A DNA stretch of 64,000 bases from Gonocerus acuteangulatus (taxonomy: Eukaryota; Arthropoda; Insecta; Hemiptera; Coreidae), in the NCBI GenBank assembly GCA_946811695.1, contig OX328123.1, forward strand, positions 13,688,662-13,752,661. The letters are read 5' to 3'. Positions 44,594-56,369 of the stretch are shown here, piece after piece. Both the position numbers and the translations under genes were made by a program. The number at the start of each line of letters is the position of its first letter. Position 1 is the stretch's first letter. The notes below the pieces were generated by a model. It saw only the letters and a program-made list of their open reading frames with translations. It searched no databases and had not been told where the DNA came from.

Positions 44594-45500
44594 ATTATCC
44601 TGGATTTAAAACTATCCCTATCTTCTGGTAGAATAAGGAAGGAGCTCTGGGATACGTGGCTCTAGACAAATAAAAATTCCTGGGGGGTGTAGAATCAAAT
44701 TTTAATAACCAGGCACCAGGGAAACATTAAGGAAGTACGAGTATTTCATAAACTAACAACATACATTAATAAAAACGTATTACTATTAATTTGCCTAAAC
44801 AATTTATTTTTTTAACTTAATCGAAAAATATTGTGTATTTTCATCCTGGGGGGGGGGGGCTAATTCCTCCCAAGCCCACCCCTTTAGCCGCCACTGAGAT
44901 TTGGTCACTTCAACAGTGGAATCACAGCAACTAACTTGTTATTGCCATATGAGCTTCCTAAATTAAAAATGTGAATAAAAGCAAGTTTCCGTAAATGGTT
45001 GGTTATTTATAGAATATGGCACCATAAGGACGCAGCTCCAAGCCATTAAACCCGACACTAGCACTCTAAAAAGGTAGGATAGGGTTCTTATGGACTAACT
45101 TTCATAAAGTATGAAGACATGTTATGATATGAAGAAGAATATAGAAAAAAAAAATATCAAGAAACTAAATTCAAAAACGTTTCATTAATTTTCCAACAAT
45201 GTGAAAAAATGGAGCTGCCTCCTTATTGTCGCACGCCCCTCAAATATCTTCATTTGATAATAATAGTTTGAACACTATATCTTTAATATTAGACAATACA
45301 TCCCTTTTGTCCAAGATATAATCTCTAGCCACTTCTCATCTTTCCATAGTAAATTAATCTATCATCCTAATCCTATAGTCCAATCCTTATCCTGCACCAA
45401 TCATCCTTCCTCTCCACCAAGACGTCTTCATAGGAAGTGGCCCCGAGATCAAAAATCAGTGTAATTATATTATTGTAAGTGATATCGATGGATAATTTCT
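44594..45500. other. Unassigned intronic sequence
   Basis: A G run at 44850-44860. No coding frame or repeat family recognised. Confidence 0.3.
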
Positions 45501-45755
45501 CTCCTCATGATATCACAGGCCACGTCTCATTCGCCTCCAATCCTCTCTGCTTGTGCAGGGTGTGGTTGGATGGCGTAAGGTAACTCCAGGTCATCCTAGA
45601 ATCCTTCCCACAAGGAAGGTATTCGGCTGACAACTGGGGACGCCTGAGGCGTCGGCAAGTAACCAGTATCAGAATTGCATAATACAATTGAAACTTGTAG
45701 ATTGTAATATTCTGTAAATAAACATATATATAAAGAAAAAAAAATGTTAATGTGT
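45501..45755 (+). repeat. Possible LINE 3' end
   Basis: GC-richer block, then TTGTAATATTCTGTAAATAA and an A-rich end near 45735-45745. The layout resembles the LINE ends at 4058 and 7831; the coding family is not recognised. Confidence 0.3.
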
Positions 45756-45902
45756 AAAGTAGACAAATCAGAGACCTACTTTTGTTGAGATACTGAAATG
45801 TTGATGCTTACCTTTCTATTAAGCTTCATAGATATTTCAATATTGACATGATGACAATATATTATATTCTTTGTATCAATTGATTAAATAATCTATTCTT
45901 AC

Positions 45903-46037
45903 CTATCTGAAACGATTCCTGACAATCCGAAGCTTTGATACCGACGATTTCGAACTGCGGCATTCTCAGACCTTTTCCCATTATGACGGGTTTGACGTTT
46001 TTCCATTCAAGTCGAAGTTCTTCAATAGTTTTAGAAA
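45903..46037 (-). CDS. Cys-loop chloride channel exon: end of ligand-binding domain (loop C)
   Basis: A 135-bp exon giving 44 whole codons between two split codons. It begins SKTIEELRLEWKN, contains MPQFEIVGIKASDC and ends SFQI before a split Gly. This is the region just before M1 in pentameric ligand-gated channels: a TW/EW beta strand, the P-x-F segment and loop C. The Cys in KASDC would pair with the Cys at the start of the next exon (GNYSC). The two are ten residues apart, the spacing of the second disulfide of glycine, glutamate-gated and histamine-gated chloride channels, which GABA receptors lack. Acceptor and donor are both canonical. The exon is intact and lies in unique-looking sequence between a LINE-like 3' tail and a 112-bp satellite. 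The exact subunit and ligand cannot be told from this fragment. Confidence 0.92.
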
Positions 46038-46300
46038 CTGAAATGAAAACACAACAAAATATAGAATTAATATTTCCTTAAGATCGAGCTAATATATCCT
46101 TATGTATTTGTGAGTATTAATATCGTCCCTACCACTTCAAACTATCAATTATGAAAATCGGAGTAAAATAGGAACGAACATTTTCAATCCATTGACGAAG
46201 TAATATATTGAATAATGGTCTTATTCGATTCTTTGTTTAAGGCAATAAAAGCTAATCTGAAGGGGTTATTTTATTATAATGGCATGTAAATCCTTAAAAC
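46038..46300. other. Intron just upstream of the loop-C exon, nothing recognised
   Basis: Polypyrimidine acceptor tract on the minus strand next to 46037; otherwise no feature. Confidence 0.4.
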
Positions 46301-46745
46301 CTTCAGTTCCATTGCCCAGCCGGCTGGACATAACTTCTTTACTTTGTATCACACTGCCTATGGCCGATAGATGTTTACTACCACTTTGGTTTGTAGCTCT
46401 ATGTATTAACCCCTTCAGTTCCATTGTCCAGCCGGCTGGACATAACTTCTTTACTTTGTATCACACTGCCTATGGCCGATAGATGTTTACTACCACTTTG
46501 GTTTGTAGCTCTATGTATTAACCCCTTCAGTTCCATTGTCCAGCCGGCTGGACATAACTTCTTTACTTTGTATCACACTGCCTATGGCCGATAGATGTTT
46601 ACTACCACTTTGGTTTGAAGCTCTATGTATTAACCCCTTCAGTTCCATTGCCCAGCCGGCTGGACATAACTTCTTCACTTTGTATCACACTGCCTATGCT
46701 CGATAGATGTTTACTACCACTTTGGTTTGAAGCTCTATGTATTTT
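46301..46745. repeat. 112-bp satellite, four tandem copies
   Basis: Units start at 46301, 46413, 46525 and 46637, each CTTCAGTTCCATTGYCCAGC onward, and differ at only a few positions. Each contains the 12-bp palindrome CCAGCCGGCTGG. A related motif (GTCCAGTATACTGGACATTA) near 47548 and a TTAAC at 47582 hint that the array is part of a larger element. Confidence 0.9.
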
Positions 46746-47743
46746 TCTTCCACTTGACATCTAATATAAAATGATTCCATTCGATTTTGAAAGGTTATGT
46801 GTAAAATCTTCTCTGCTCCACCACGGGCAGTCAGGGATTCTAAAAGTTATTGACTTTTCTTTACATATTTAGGCCAAATGGTTTCTTTTTAGTGAATAAA
46901 ACTCCTCCGAATGTAATGTACATGATCTTTTTAAAGGTTGGAAGTTCACTTTTATCAATAAAGTTTGTAAAAAGGTGTCTACGAATTCTTGAAAATCCAT
47001 TCCAGTATACTGTACATGGGAAGTCAACCCTCATATTTGATGGAACAATATTTTTTATCTATTTTTCAAATATTTACTGTTATATTTTGTTTTTATGTTG
47101 TCAGAATTGTTTTTTTGAGTAACATAATAATCAATAACTTTTTCTGAATGGTATGGGCTAGAAGGCGACCAAACCATTCAAAAATATCATCTGTCCGTTC
47201 ACATGATTTTCTAAAAATATATTTTTAGTATTTTATGTTTTGTTTTTTAAAATAATCAAATATATCTTTTTGAGACTAGACTGTAAATATTTCAATTTCA
47301 TTAATTTTCATTATTACTGTGCGCTGACAACAATTTCGTGTCTAAAATTCTAATCTATTTTTACAATACCTTATGATATTTGAGCTTTTACAATAATATT
47401 TACTAATAATTTTTCAAATTTATATTTTCTGAATTAATTTATTTTAAATTTGTAATAAATTACTGCTTTAATTATATATTTTTTTAATATTTCGAAATTT
47501 TGAATTTCGGTTTTCATCCACAAATCGCATTACTTGAGAACCAATGTCCAGTATACTGGACATTACATAGCTCACGTCAGGTTAACCATAAAATTCTGAA
47601 AAAAATCTTCACAAGAGCAATACACAACTGTGGCAGGAAAATAAATTGTTTTTATCAAGAAATAAAAATTCGGACCTGAAGGGGGATTAATATGTATACA
47701 TTCTGATAAAATTGCTATCGACAACACAGGCACATAAAAAAAA
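46746..47743. other. AT-rich; possible remainder of an element around the satellite
   Basis: No coding frame. Ends with ATGTCCAGTATACTGGACAT and GCTCACGTCAGGTTAACC near 47547-47585, similar in plan to the satellite unit. Confidence 0.3.
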
Positions 47744-48241
47744 AAGGTGGTATTTTCCAAAGACACCATACATATTTTCTTTAATATTTCGACACGTTGA
47801 ATCCGAATCCGGAGTTCGTTTCACCCCATCACGTCTGGTTTAAGGGCATTCAAAGTTCAAATTTCGTATGAAGTAGTTAAAGAAGAAAGAAATAGAGCTT
47901 CTATGGTTTTGAGGTCTGTTTTACCATTTCGGCACAAAATCAAGGCCATTTAAAGGACAAATATGTTTATTTTGCAAAAAAAGACCTTTGACTACAGATT
48001 CATTTCTTCCAAAATAAATATATCTGTCCTTGAAATGACCTTGATTTTGGGCCGACATGGTAAAACAGACCTCGGATTCGAATTCAGCGACCCTCAAAAT
48101 CCCGGAAGCTCTAGTTATTTCTTCTTTAACGACTTCAAATGCTCTTAAACCTGACGTTATGGGAAGAAACGGACTCCGGATTCGGATTCAGCACGTCGAA
48201 ATACAGAAGAATATATTTATGGCGGTTTGGAAATTACCACT
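47744..48241. mobile_element. Foldback element with about 230-bp arms
   Basis: The left arm 47744-47975 and right arm 48005-48241 are imperfect inverted copies, sharing for example TGAATCCGAATCCGGAGT, GGTCTGTTTTACCAT and AAAATCAAGG. Spacer about 30 bp. No ORF. Confidence 0.75.
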
Positions 48242-48246
48242 TTTTT

Positions 48247-48324
48247 GTGTGTGTGTGTGTGTGTCAGGCACACACACACTGTTATTAATAACCCTAGTTT
48301 TATTAGTTATTAATAAAACTAGGG
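48247..48324. repeat. GT/CA tract and 14-bp perfect hairpin
   Basis: A GT run at 48247-48264 followed by CACACACACAC. Then CCCTAGTTTTATTA (48292-48305) and its exact complement (48311-48324) with a 5-nt loop, ending at the A-family fragment. Confidence 0.75.
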
Positions 48325-48370
48325 ATATGAACAGAAACGCGCTTAGATGACGCAGTCCTTGCGTGCCGGA
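48318..48370 (-). repeat. Family A 5' end fragment
   Basis: ACTAGGGATATGAACAGAAA, CGCGCTTAGATGACGCAGTC, then TTGCGTGCCGGA: a diverged A-family 5' terminus. Confidence 0.65.
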
Positions 48371-48847
48371 TTTGTGTTTATGTTTGTTTATGAAACAAAA
48401 TCAACTACAGAATACTTGCTGATGTAACCAAAGCGAAAGGCATACCAATAAATAAAAAAAAGAGAAGGTATATTCAGATAATATTCAGAGAGACCACTGA
48501 CAGCTAACACAGCCCACGTGTGCTGTTCAGTGCCGAATTTCCATCAGACAGTACTTATGTTAGGAAATGGAGTTCCAACTGTGTGTATGACATGGCGGTA
48601 TTTGCAATCTCTTTCCATCTCCGTCAGCGGGAAATTTTATCTCACATATTCTTCATATTGATGGAATCCTTTTCAGTATACAAATGGAAAAAGATCTTAA
48701 AGATGGTGCGTTTCCACCACCAGACAGTTTACTGTCAACCTATGATAAAGTATATGTAATGACATTCAAAAGGTTCCAGGTGAGATTATTTACAGAAAAG
48801 ATTCCACTAGTAATATTTGTTTTCTTTGTAATTATTCCGTTTTTTGG
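48371..48847. other. Unassigned intronic sequence
   Basis: A 79-codon frame at 48520-48759 has no recognised motif; nothing else seen. Confidence 0.3.
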
Positions 48848-48852
48848 TTTGC

Positions 48853-49740
48853 TTTAACGCGTTTTCTCCATCCGTCCATGGGAAGAAAACCCGCTATCAG
48901 GTTGACCTCATGAAGCAATCCGCACGTACAAACCAGAAAACGTTTGTTTCAGAACCCATGCATCACGAAAATAAGGTTGGTTTAAATTTTGATATAAATA
49001 CTAGCTGCCCCGGCAAAAGTTGTTTTGCCACTTAAATTATTTCTAGTGATTATTTTTATATTTTATAGTCAAATAAAAAAATAACTAACTTATTGTGTGA
49101 GTGGATGTTGTCTATCTAAATTACCAAAACACCTAACATCTTAAAATGAATTAAAACAAATGTTTTAATTCATTTTACTTTACATATTACACACTGAAAT
49201 ATTTTTTTAATAATTTTGACATTTTTTGTTAGTATAATTGGCCGTGTGAAAAACCCGCTTTGCCCAAATCAATGCGACAAAATAATTTAAGTACTAATTT
49301 CGCTTTTAAAAAATGGGGATAGGTGGTAGAAGGGTGAATATTTAGCTTTGTATGTATTTTTTTACGCCAAATCATAAAAACATAAAAATAAAACATTTCA
49401 CGAAAAAATGTTTTTTGGGGAGAACCACCTTTATCACATAGGGGTATGAAAAATAGTTAACATCCTATTCTCAGTCTTTCGAAGATACTCACAAAATTTC
49501 ATAAAAATCGGTCAAGCCGTTTCGGAGGAGTTTAGTTACAAACACTGTGACATGAGAATTTTATATATTAGATTAGATGTGATATTTATCTGTACGCACT
49601 CTTGCTGTGTCAAAAATTGACCGATTTCGATAAAATTTGATGACCAAATACTTTGTATATTTTGAAAGGCCAAGCTCATTGAATATTAGAACTATTAGAA
49701 ATATATAGTCCGAGAGCCAGTAACCGCACGGTTCATGAAG
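48853..49740 (-). mobile_element. Family A 3' part interrupted by a CTAGCTG element
   Basis: 48853-49000 holds the A 3' terminus (AACGCGTTTTCTCCATCCGT, hairpin degraded) and the following blocks. 49577-49740 resumes with TCTGTACGCACTCTTGCTGT and AAATTGACCGATTTCGATAA. The break lies in the former (TA)n tract. Confidence 0.7.
49001..49576 (+). mobile_element. CTAGCTG-family element nested in family A
   Basis: Begins CTAGCTGCCCCGGCAAAAGT and ends ATATATTAGATTAG after a CATAAAAATCGGTCAAGCCG module. This start is a common invertebrate interspersed repeat; I cannot assign it firmly to a superfamily. Confidence 0.65.
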
Positions 49741-50323
49741 TGTTTTTTGCACCTTGAAATTTTGCTATAATGTACCTCTTGGGTAGACAAGAAGGTAAAT
49801 ATGTGTTTCCTGGACATACCTTGGAATACCACGTACTGCGCAAAGGGGAAAGGTGCGAAAAAATATTTCCCAAAAATAGAGTTTTAATCAGAAGCCAACT
49901 GTAATGTAAAATTAAGACAATTTTACTATGAATAATAAATATGGCTGACACTTTTAAGGGGTATAACACGTAAAAAAAACAAAAAAACTTAATTGTTTTT
50001 ATTCTCATATTAAAGGATACTTTTATTCGAGCTGCCATTTAAACCGGAACAGCTGTACAAGATCATATGAGCTAGAAACAATGAGAGCGCAGAGAAGAAC
50101 CACAACTCCGCTGTGCTGTCATTCACTCTTACGGTTACGCGCAGTGTATTGCAGTCTATCATAGGCAACATTTATGTTTATGTTTCCTGATAATTAAACC
50201 CCACAAAAGTGTCTGCCCTTTTGTAATTATTTTCAAATATGTTTACTGAAGATGCTGTTGAATAAAGCAATGAATAAAGCACTTCATTTAATATTAAAAA
50301 TACAAACTAGGTACATTGTTTTT
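49741..50323. other. Unassigned intronic sequence
   Basis: No coding frame or repeat recognised. Confidence 0.3.
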
Positions 50324-50461
50324 TTAGCGCGGTTCCTCCCTCCCCCATAGGGAGGAACCCCGCTTATAAGGTTGATACAATGAAACAATCCGGAAGTGCA
50401 GACTAGAAAATTTTGCGTTTCAGAACCCCTAGAAACCGAAAATAACGGTGGTTCAAATTTG

Positions 50462-50552
<91 letters not shown>

Positions 50553-53137
50553 CTGTTCGCTCTCTAAATAGAAGACGAATGGTCCGATTTTGATGAAATT
50601 TGGTACAAAAATCTGTCGTCCAATTTGAAAGGTCAAGTTCGTTAACCAGCAAAATCCGCCCACTGGAAGATGGCGTTTGGGGCGAAATTCGCGCAGAAAA
50701 AATCGTAACGCTTACGTTTTTGAGTTCATAAGCTTGTAAGTACTCGTTTTGTAGGCTTCTTGGGCTAGAAAAACGAATGAAACCATTTTCAAGGCGATAG
50801 CTTTAACCGTTGTCGAGAAAATTGGAAAAATAGTTTTTGAATACCGTTTTTGGTTTGGGTACTTAGAATAACGGTATTCAGTTGAAACATTATCTGCATG
50901 TTCTACTTTCATTAAAACTAATATGTTGAAAGTTATGTTACGTTTGGAGTTAAGGAAGGGTTAGAATAAAATATTTTATGAACAGATATGAAAAGTTTTG
51001 GAAACTTTCATTAATATCTCGAAGACGGTTGGGAAATCGTGGTAAGTGGATTGAAACTATTTGAAAGCTTACTAAATTCTCTACAAAAATGATTCTAAAA
51101 CTATTTTTGATTAGGTTATGTCAATCGGAGAAATAAGTGCTTAAAACTTCAAATACGTCTGTTTTGTTCTTATGAACGGGTTTTTGTCGTTCTTTTTGTA
51201 ATTTTTGTCTCTTTCCCTTGGTTTTTTATTGCTTTTTATTTTTTTAATTTCTTATGTTGTATTTGTAAGGAAAATGTATGTGTGTGTAAAACAGGATAGG
51301 TAAAATGAGACCAATTTTCTGTTGTCAGAAATAATGAAAAGTTTTGGGAAATAAGAAAAACAATTCATTGCTAGAAATATATCAGGCTGTACCGTATGAA
51401 ATGTCAGTTTTGGATTTGCCGATTTCCTTCAAATGACTTGAAACTGTCAAGGCTCCTACTCCGAGTTCTTTGGCATATTCCCTATTGTTTGCAATTGCTT
51501 ATAGTAGTCAAATGTATTTGCCAATAAAACAGGATACGTATAATTAGAATATTTTATTTTTGCGGTATCTTGGGGTTCTCAGATCCCTTATGAATATCTA
51601 TTAGGCCCCCTTCGTATTTTTTCCTTAATATCTCGAAAAGGGTTAGGAGATCGTGGCAATTGAAATGTAACAGTTCGAAAGCTTACTAAATTCTCTACAA
51701 AAAATGTTTTACAGAAATGTTTGATGGGGTCGTCACATTAGGAGAAATAAGTTCTTAAAACTTAGTTAGTTTCCTTTATTTAAACGGATCTATTTGTGTG
51801 TTTCCCGAAGTTTTTTTTTTCACTGCTCGTTATTTTTGTACTTGCTTATAGTAGTCTAATGTATTTTTCAGTAAACAGGATATGTATAATTAAAAGCATT
51901 ATTTTGTTTGTTTGAATTCGAAGATGCCGTATAGATTACAGTACTGGTTTTGATTTCGTATTTTAGAATTGTTCTTGGTATTCCCTATTTTCATGTATTA
52001 CCCTTCGTTCTTTATTGCTAGTAGTTTTTTTTTTTTTTTTTATTGATTATAGAATATAAATCTATTTGGCAATAAAATAGGATACGTAAAATTAGAAACA
52101 ATATTTCGGGTATTTCTGAGCGAAATGCCTTGTAAGATTGTCTACCACCACGAACGGCGTTTTTCCTCTATTTACCTCACATTTTAATTGGTTGCTGTTT
52201 TTAGCTTGTTTCCTGCTTCACTTCACAGATGGGAAACACGCTTCTGACGTCGACCCAATGACGTAATCCGAAGTGCCTAATAAATGATTTAACGTTTTAG
52301 AACAGGTAGATATCGAAAATAGCTGTTTTTAAATTAGAATCTATTGTTGAGTAATTATATGAATCTTTGGATAAAAATTCCAATAGTTAAAATTGTAAGT
52401 ATTAATGGAAATTGGAAAATATGTATTTAATAGAATTCATAAAACCTTTTACAGAGAACTTTATTTTTTATTTTAATTTTATTGATCAACAGGTGTTTGC
52501 ATATATTTGAAAACTCTGCTGATGTAACCTCTATGTCGTTTTTGTTTGAATCAATAATAAGAAATCCGTTTTTCAATGATTTTATGTTTTTAGGCCTATC
52601 TATAATTCCTGTGGGTTCATATGGCTTTAAAGTCTCAACAGGAATATTTGTTTAATCGCCCTTCATCGTTAAGTTATTAGAATCATGAGTGATTCTTTTT
52701 TGTGTTACAACTAACAATCTTTGAAAACGAAGTTTGACCATCCTTGGTATTGTTATTTTCCCTCTAATTGGCCGAGATTTTCTATTCATGATCTAATTCT
52801 CCTTGAATTTTTTGACTAGATCAAGAACCTAGTTTAAGCAATCTTAAATTCCATCATTTATTTCAGAAAGTTTATCAAGCTTTATCTAGACACTTTTGAG
52901 CTAATACGGGTGGTCTGTACCGAGTCCTTTGTAAGTAAACACAAAGAGCTTTCTGAATAACGGTAAAGGGCAATAAAAGTATATGACATTACCTGGAAGT
53001 AGACCCTGCATAGAGAGAATTGCAATACGAACCCTTTTCATTCATTCTTTCACCAGCTCTCGTGTAACACCTTAGATCTGTAGCTAAGGGATAAGAACGG
53101 AACCGCGCTAAGATGAGGCAGTTCCTGCGAGTCGGAC
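50324..53137 (-). mobile_element. Family A Helentron-like composite, longest copy
   Basis: 3' hairpin terminus at 50324 and 5' end GTCCGACTCGCAGGAACTGC at 53137, both in T runs. (TA)n at 50462-50548. The body blocks repeat at about 50985-51340, 51595-51900 and 51990-52110. A mariner fragment (51384-51484) and a second degraded A 3' start (52198-52330) lie inside, so this is a nested or internally expanded copy of 2.8 kb. Confidence 0.75.
51384..51484 (+). repeat. Mariner end fragment
   Basis: TATCAGGCTGTACCGTATGA onward matches the left end of the deleted mariner at 20859 for about 100 bp. Confidence 0.85.
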
Positions 53138-53209
53138 TTTTTTTAATTTACATTCTAACCCCCTTAAAAGTGCCTGCCTTATTTATTAATAATTTTAAAA
53201 TTGCTTTAA

Positions 53210-53311
53210 TTTGCAATTTTTTTCATTAATAATAGTTGGCTTCTGAATAAAACTCTACTTTTGGGCAATATTGTTTTGAACCTTTCCCCTGTGCGCAGTA
53301 GCTGGTGTTCC

Positions 53312-53358
<47 letters not shown>

Positions 53359-54603
53359 ATATGAGTATGTGTCTGTTAACACGGTAGTCGGCAGGGTTTT
53401 TGTTTTTTCGTCAAGAAACAGTAGCATATAGCGTACACTTGGCAAACGATTGAACAAGTTTGTTAACCTCCAGAATCGGTTCAACGGGAGGGAGAGGGTG
53501 TTCACCCCGGACCCGAAACAATAATTTGACCATGCCAGCCGTAATTTATGTTATACTAGCTGTTACCCGGCGTGCCATGCTACACCTACTTTCTACATAT
53601 AGAAAAGCCTAAATAAATTAGAAACCAAATAAGTATTATTAAAATCTAATAACACGAATCTGTAACTGTTTCGAACCCGTGACCTCCCAACTGTTAGTCC
53701 TAGACGACTTTGACCTAACCTATAAAACCCCCCGTATCAAGACATACATGTATGCCAAGTTTGGTAAAAATTGGTCTAACGGTGTGGATTTTTATTAAAA
53801 AAAAACAAAAAAAAACAAAAAAACATACAGACAGCAGCTGGTAGACGTTTTTGATCTGGCCTGTGACAATCCCCTGATCAAGACCAACCAGTGTTCCCAG
53901 TTTGATCAAAACCTGTTAAACGGTTTGGATTTTTATAGGGAACAATCATACAGACAGACTGCTAGTAGACGTTTTTGACCTAGCCTACGGCACTCTCCAG
54001 ATTAGGATCCACCTGTGTACGGAGTTTAGTCAAAATCGGACGAGCGGTGTGGAGACGGTATCGAGTTTATTCAAAATCGGATGATTGGTGTGGATTTGTA
54101 TAAGACACAAACATACAGACAGTCAGCTGGTAGACGTTTTTGACTTAGCCTACGACACTCCTCAGATAAAGATCTACATGTGTACCGAGTTTAGTCAAAA
54201 TCGGACGAACGGTGTGGATTTGTATAAGGGACAAAAATACAGACAGACAGTTATAAGACGTTTTTGGGTTAGTCTACGACACTCCCAAGATTAAGATCTA
54301 CAGGAGTACCGAGTTTAGTCAAAATCGGACGAGCGGTGTGGAAACGGTATCGAGTTTATTCAAAATCGGAGAACGGTGTGGATTTGTATAAGGGACGAAC
54401 ATACAGACAGATAACTGGTAGATTTTTTTGACCTAGCCTAGAAGATTTCCCGTATCAAGACCTACCTGTGTTCCAAGTTTGGTCAAAATCGGTCAAACGG
54501 TGTGGATTTGTATAAGGAACAAACAAACAGACAGAAAAATAGACAAACATACAGACATGTGATTTTTATATATATAGATTGTAACGAAACGCGGTATAAG
54601 TCG
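53210..54603 (-). mobile_element. Family B fragment interrupted by a CTAGCTG element
   Basis: 53290-53555 has (TA)n, GTCTGTTAACACGGTAG and the CGGTTCAACGGGAGG block. B sequence resumes at 54581 (GTAACGAAACGCGGTATA) exactly where the body unit left off (GCCGTAATTTATGTTATA). Confidence 0.7.
53556..54580 (+). mobile_element. CTAGCTG-family element with about 124-bp tandem units, nested in B
   Basis: Starts CTAGCTGTTACCCGGCGTGC and ends TATATATATAGATT. Inside (53710-54540) are six or seven units, each with GTTTAGTCAAAATCGGACGA, GGTGTGGATTTGTATAAG and ACATACAGACAG. Spacing is 124 bp, or 164 where a 40-bp piece is duplicated. Confidence 0.8.
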
Positions 54604-54606
54604 TTT

Positions 54607-54738
54607 TTAGCACTTTCCACCGAAGGAAAGTAGCTATTGAGGTTGGACTCATGACGGAATTTTTGAAAAATTTCTTCAAATCTTTATCTATCCTACCAAG
54701 TAGACACCGAAAATGACCCCCGTTAAAATTTATATATA

Positions 54739-54790
<52 letters not shown>

Positions 54791-55704
54791 TATATATATA
54801 TATATATGTGTCTGTTAACACGATAGCGGCCAGAGTTTTTGTTTTTTCGTCACGAAACTTGGTATATAGCATTCAATTAGCAAACGATTGAACGAGTTCG
54901 TTAACCACCAAAGTCGGTCCACCGGAAGGGGGGGGTTTACCCCGAACCCAAAACACTAATTTGACTATGTCAGCCGTAATATTTGTTATATTTCAACGAA
55001 ACTTGGTATTCGTAGTGGTAATATAGAGAGAAAAGTGACATATAAAAATGAACTAAATCGGTTCATTAGAAGGGGGGGTTTACTCCAGACCCACAATACC
55101 AATTCGCCACTACCAGCCGTGATTTTTGGTATATTTCGACGAAACTCGGTATTCGTAGTGGTAATCCACACGTAAATATGTGTTGTAAAAATAAACTAAA
55201 ACGGTTCATTAGAAGGGGGGGGGGGGTTTACTCCGGAACCAAATTCCTAATATACTCATACCGGTCTTAATTTCTGCTGTATACGTCGTGGGTAACTCAT
55301 GAGAAAGAAGTGTTGTAAAAATGAGCTCAATCGGTCAATCGTAAAGCGGGGGTTTAATTTGTAATATATTTCAATAGAAAAGCCCGCCAAACGTAGGTTC
55401 ACAAAGCCGCCGCAAGGAACGCTTTCTACCACTAGAGTGACTGTATCCTGTTCCTGCGTTAGATCAAAATACGATAATATGAGGTTTGTTGTATTTATTA
55501 CGTAGTGTAGTAGGTACCATGTGTAAACATAACTCTGGAAGCAAATTAATAATTGATCAGTTACTCATTACAAATTTAAAAGAGAACTATTCATGTTTTT
55601 ATTTTATTTATGTAGGATATTTTAAGCAAATTGTTCTGGAAAGCAGTCTACACTACCCAAAATCTGAGGAAAGTGCATAGTTATGCAGCTCCTGCGTGAC
55701 GGAC
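54607..55704 (-). mobile_element. Family B Helentron-like element, near full length
   Basis: The 3' hairpin (AGCACTTTCCACCGAAGGAA read inward) at 54607, (TA)n at 54729-54808, body units to about 55390, and the 5' end GTCCGTCACGCAGGAGCTGC at 55704. Highly similar to the copy at 2841-4057 but inverted. Confidence 0.85.
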
Positions 55705-55706
55705 TT

Positions 55707-56369
55707 TTATCTCATGAGAAAGAAGTGTTGTAAAAATGAACTAAATCTGTCTATCGAAAAGGGGGGCTTACTTTGTACTATGTTTCAAAAGAATTAGCCC
55801 CACAGAAGTAGGTTCACAAAGCCGCCGCTAGGAGCACTTTCTGCCACTAGGGGGACTGTATCCTCTTCCTCGGTCAGTCACCGAAGAAAATATTAGGTGG
55901 TTTTGTTTTTATTAAGTCTGGAGTACCGTGTATAAACATAACTCTGGAAGCAAATTAATTACAAAATTACTAATTGAACTATTAATGTTTTTATTTTATT
56001 TACATAGATCCTTTTAAGAAAATTATTCAGTAAAGGTACGGCTCCATTCCGACAAGTCGCGGCGACATGTCGCTGCGACATGTTGCAAATGGTTTCCATT
56101 CTGCGAGTTTTTGCGGCGACATGTTGCAGGGCAGATTTGTAGTAATGGAAACGGAGCTTTAAGGAACGAGTCTCGGCAAAATGTATTGTCGCACGTTCGT
56201 CTGCGACATTTTTGTTGCAGCGACATGTTGCAAATGGTTTCCATTCTGCGATTTGGTGCGGCGACATGTCGCAGGGCAGATTTGTAGTAATGGAAACGTA
56301 CCTTAATGCAGTCTACACTACCCAAATGCTGTGGAAAGTGCTTAGTTATGCAGTTCTTGCGTGACGGAC
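55707..56369 (-). mobile_element. Family B 5' portion carrying a Harbinger-like MITE
   Basis: 5' end GTCCGTCACGCAAGAACTGC at 56369 and one body unit near 55720-55800. It is split at 56034-56303 by a MITE. It abuts the previous B copy directly. Confidence 0.75.
56034..56303. mobile_element. Harbinger-like MITE with TAA duplication
   Basis: Ends AGGTACGGCTCCATT and AATGGAAACGTACCT, flanked by TAA (56031-56033 and 56304-56306). The interior repeats GCGACATGTTGCAAATGGTT twice. Removing it and one TAA restores the uninterrupted B sequence as at 58655-58675. Confidence 0.85.

Larger units (their letters stand above)
6867..46037 (-). other. Partial span of a Cys-loop chloride channel gene (three exons)
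   Basis: Three minus-strand exons (45903-46037, 9643-9834, 6867-6935) join in one frame. Each begins with the last two bases of a split codon and ends with the first base of the next, so all junctions are phase 1. Acceptors read TTTCATTTCAG, CCTTTTGTTGCAG and CAATTGTTTCAG; donors read GTAAGAATAG, GTCAGTCGAC and GTAAGTAATT. The introns are about 36.1 kb (9835-45902) and 2.7 kb (6936-9642). The first is packed with transposons and explains most of the window. Exons for the signal peptide, the rest of the ligand-binding domain, the M3 core and M4 are not seen and presumably lie outside. Confidence 0.9.
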
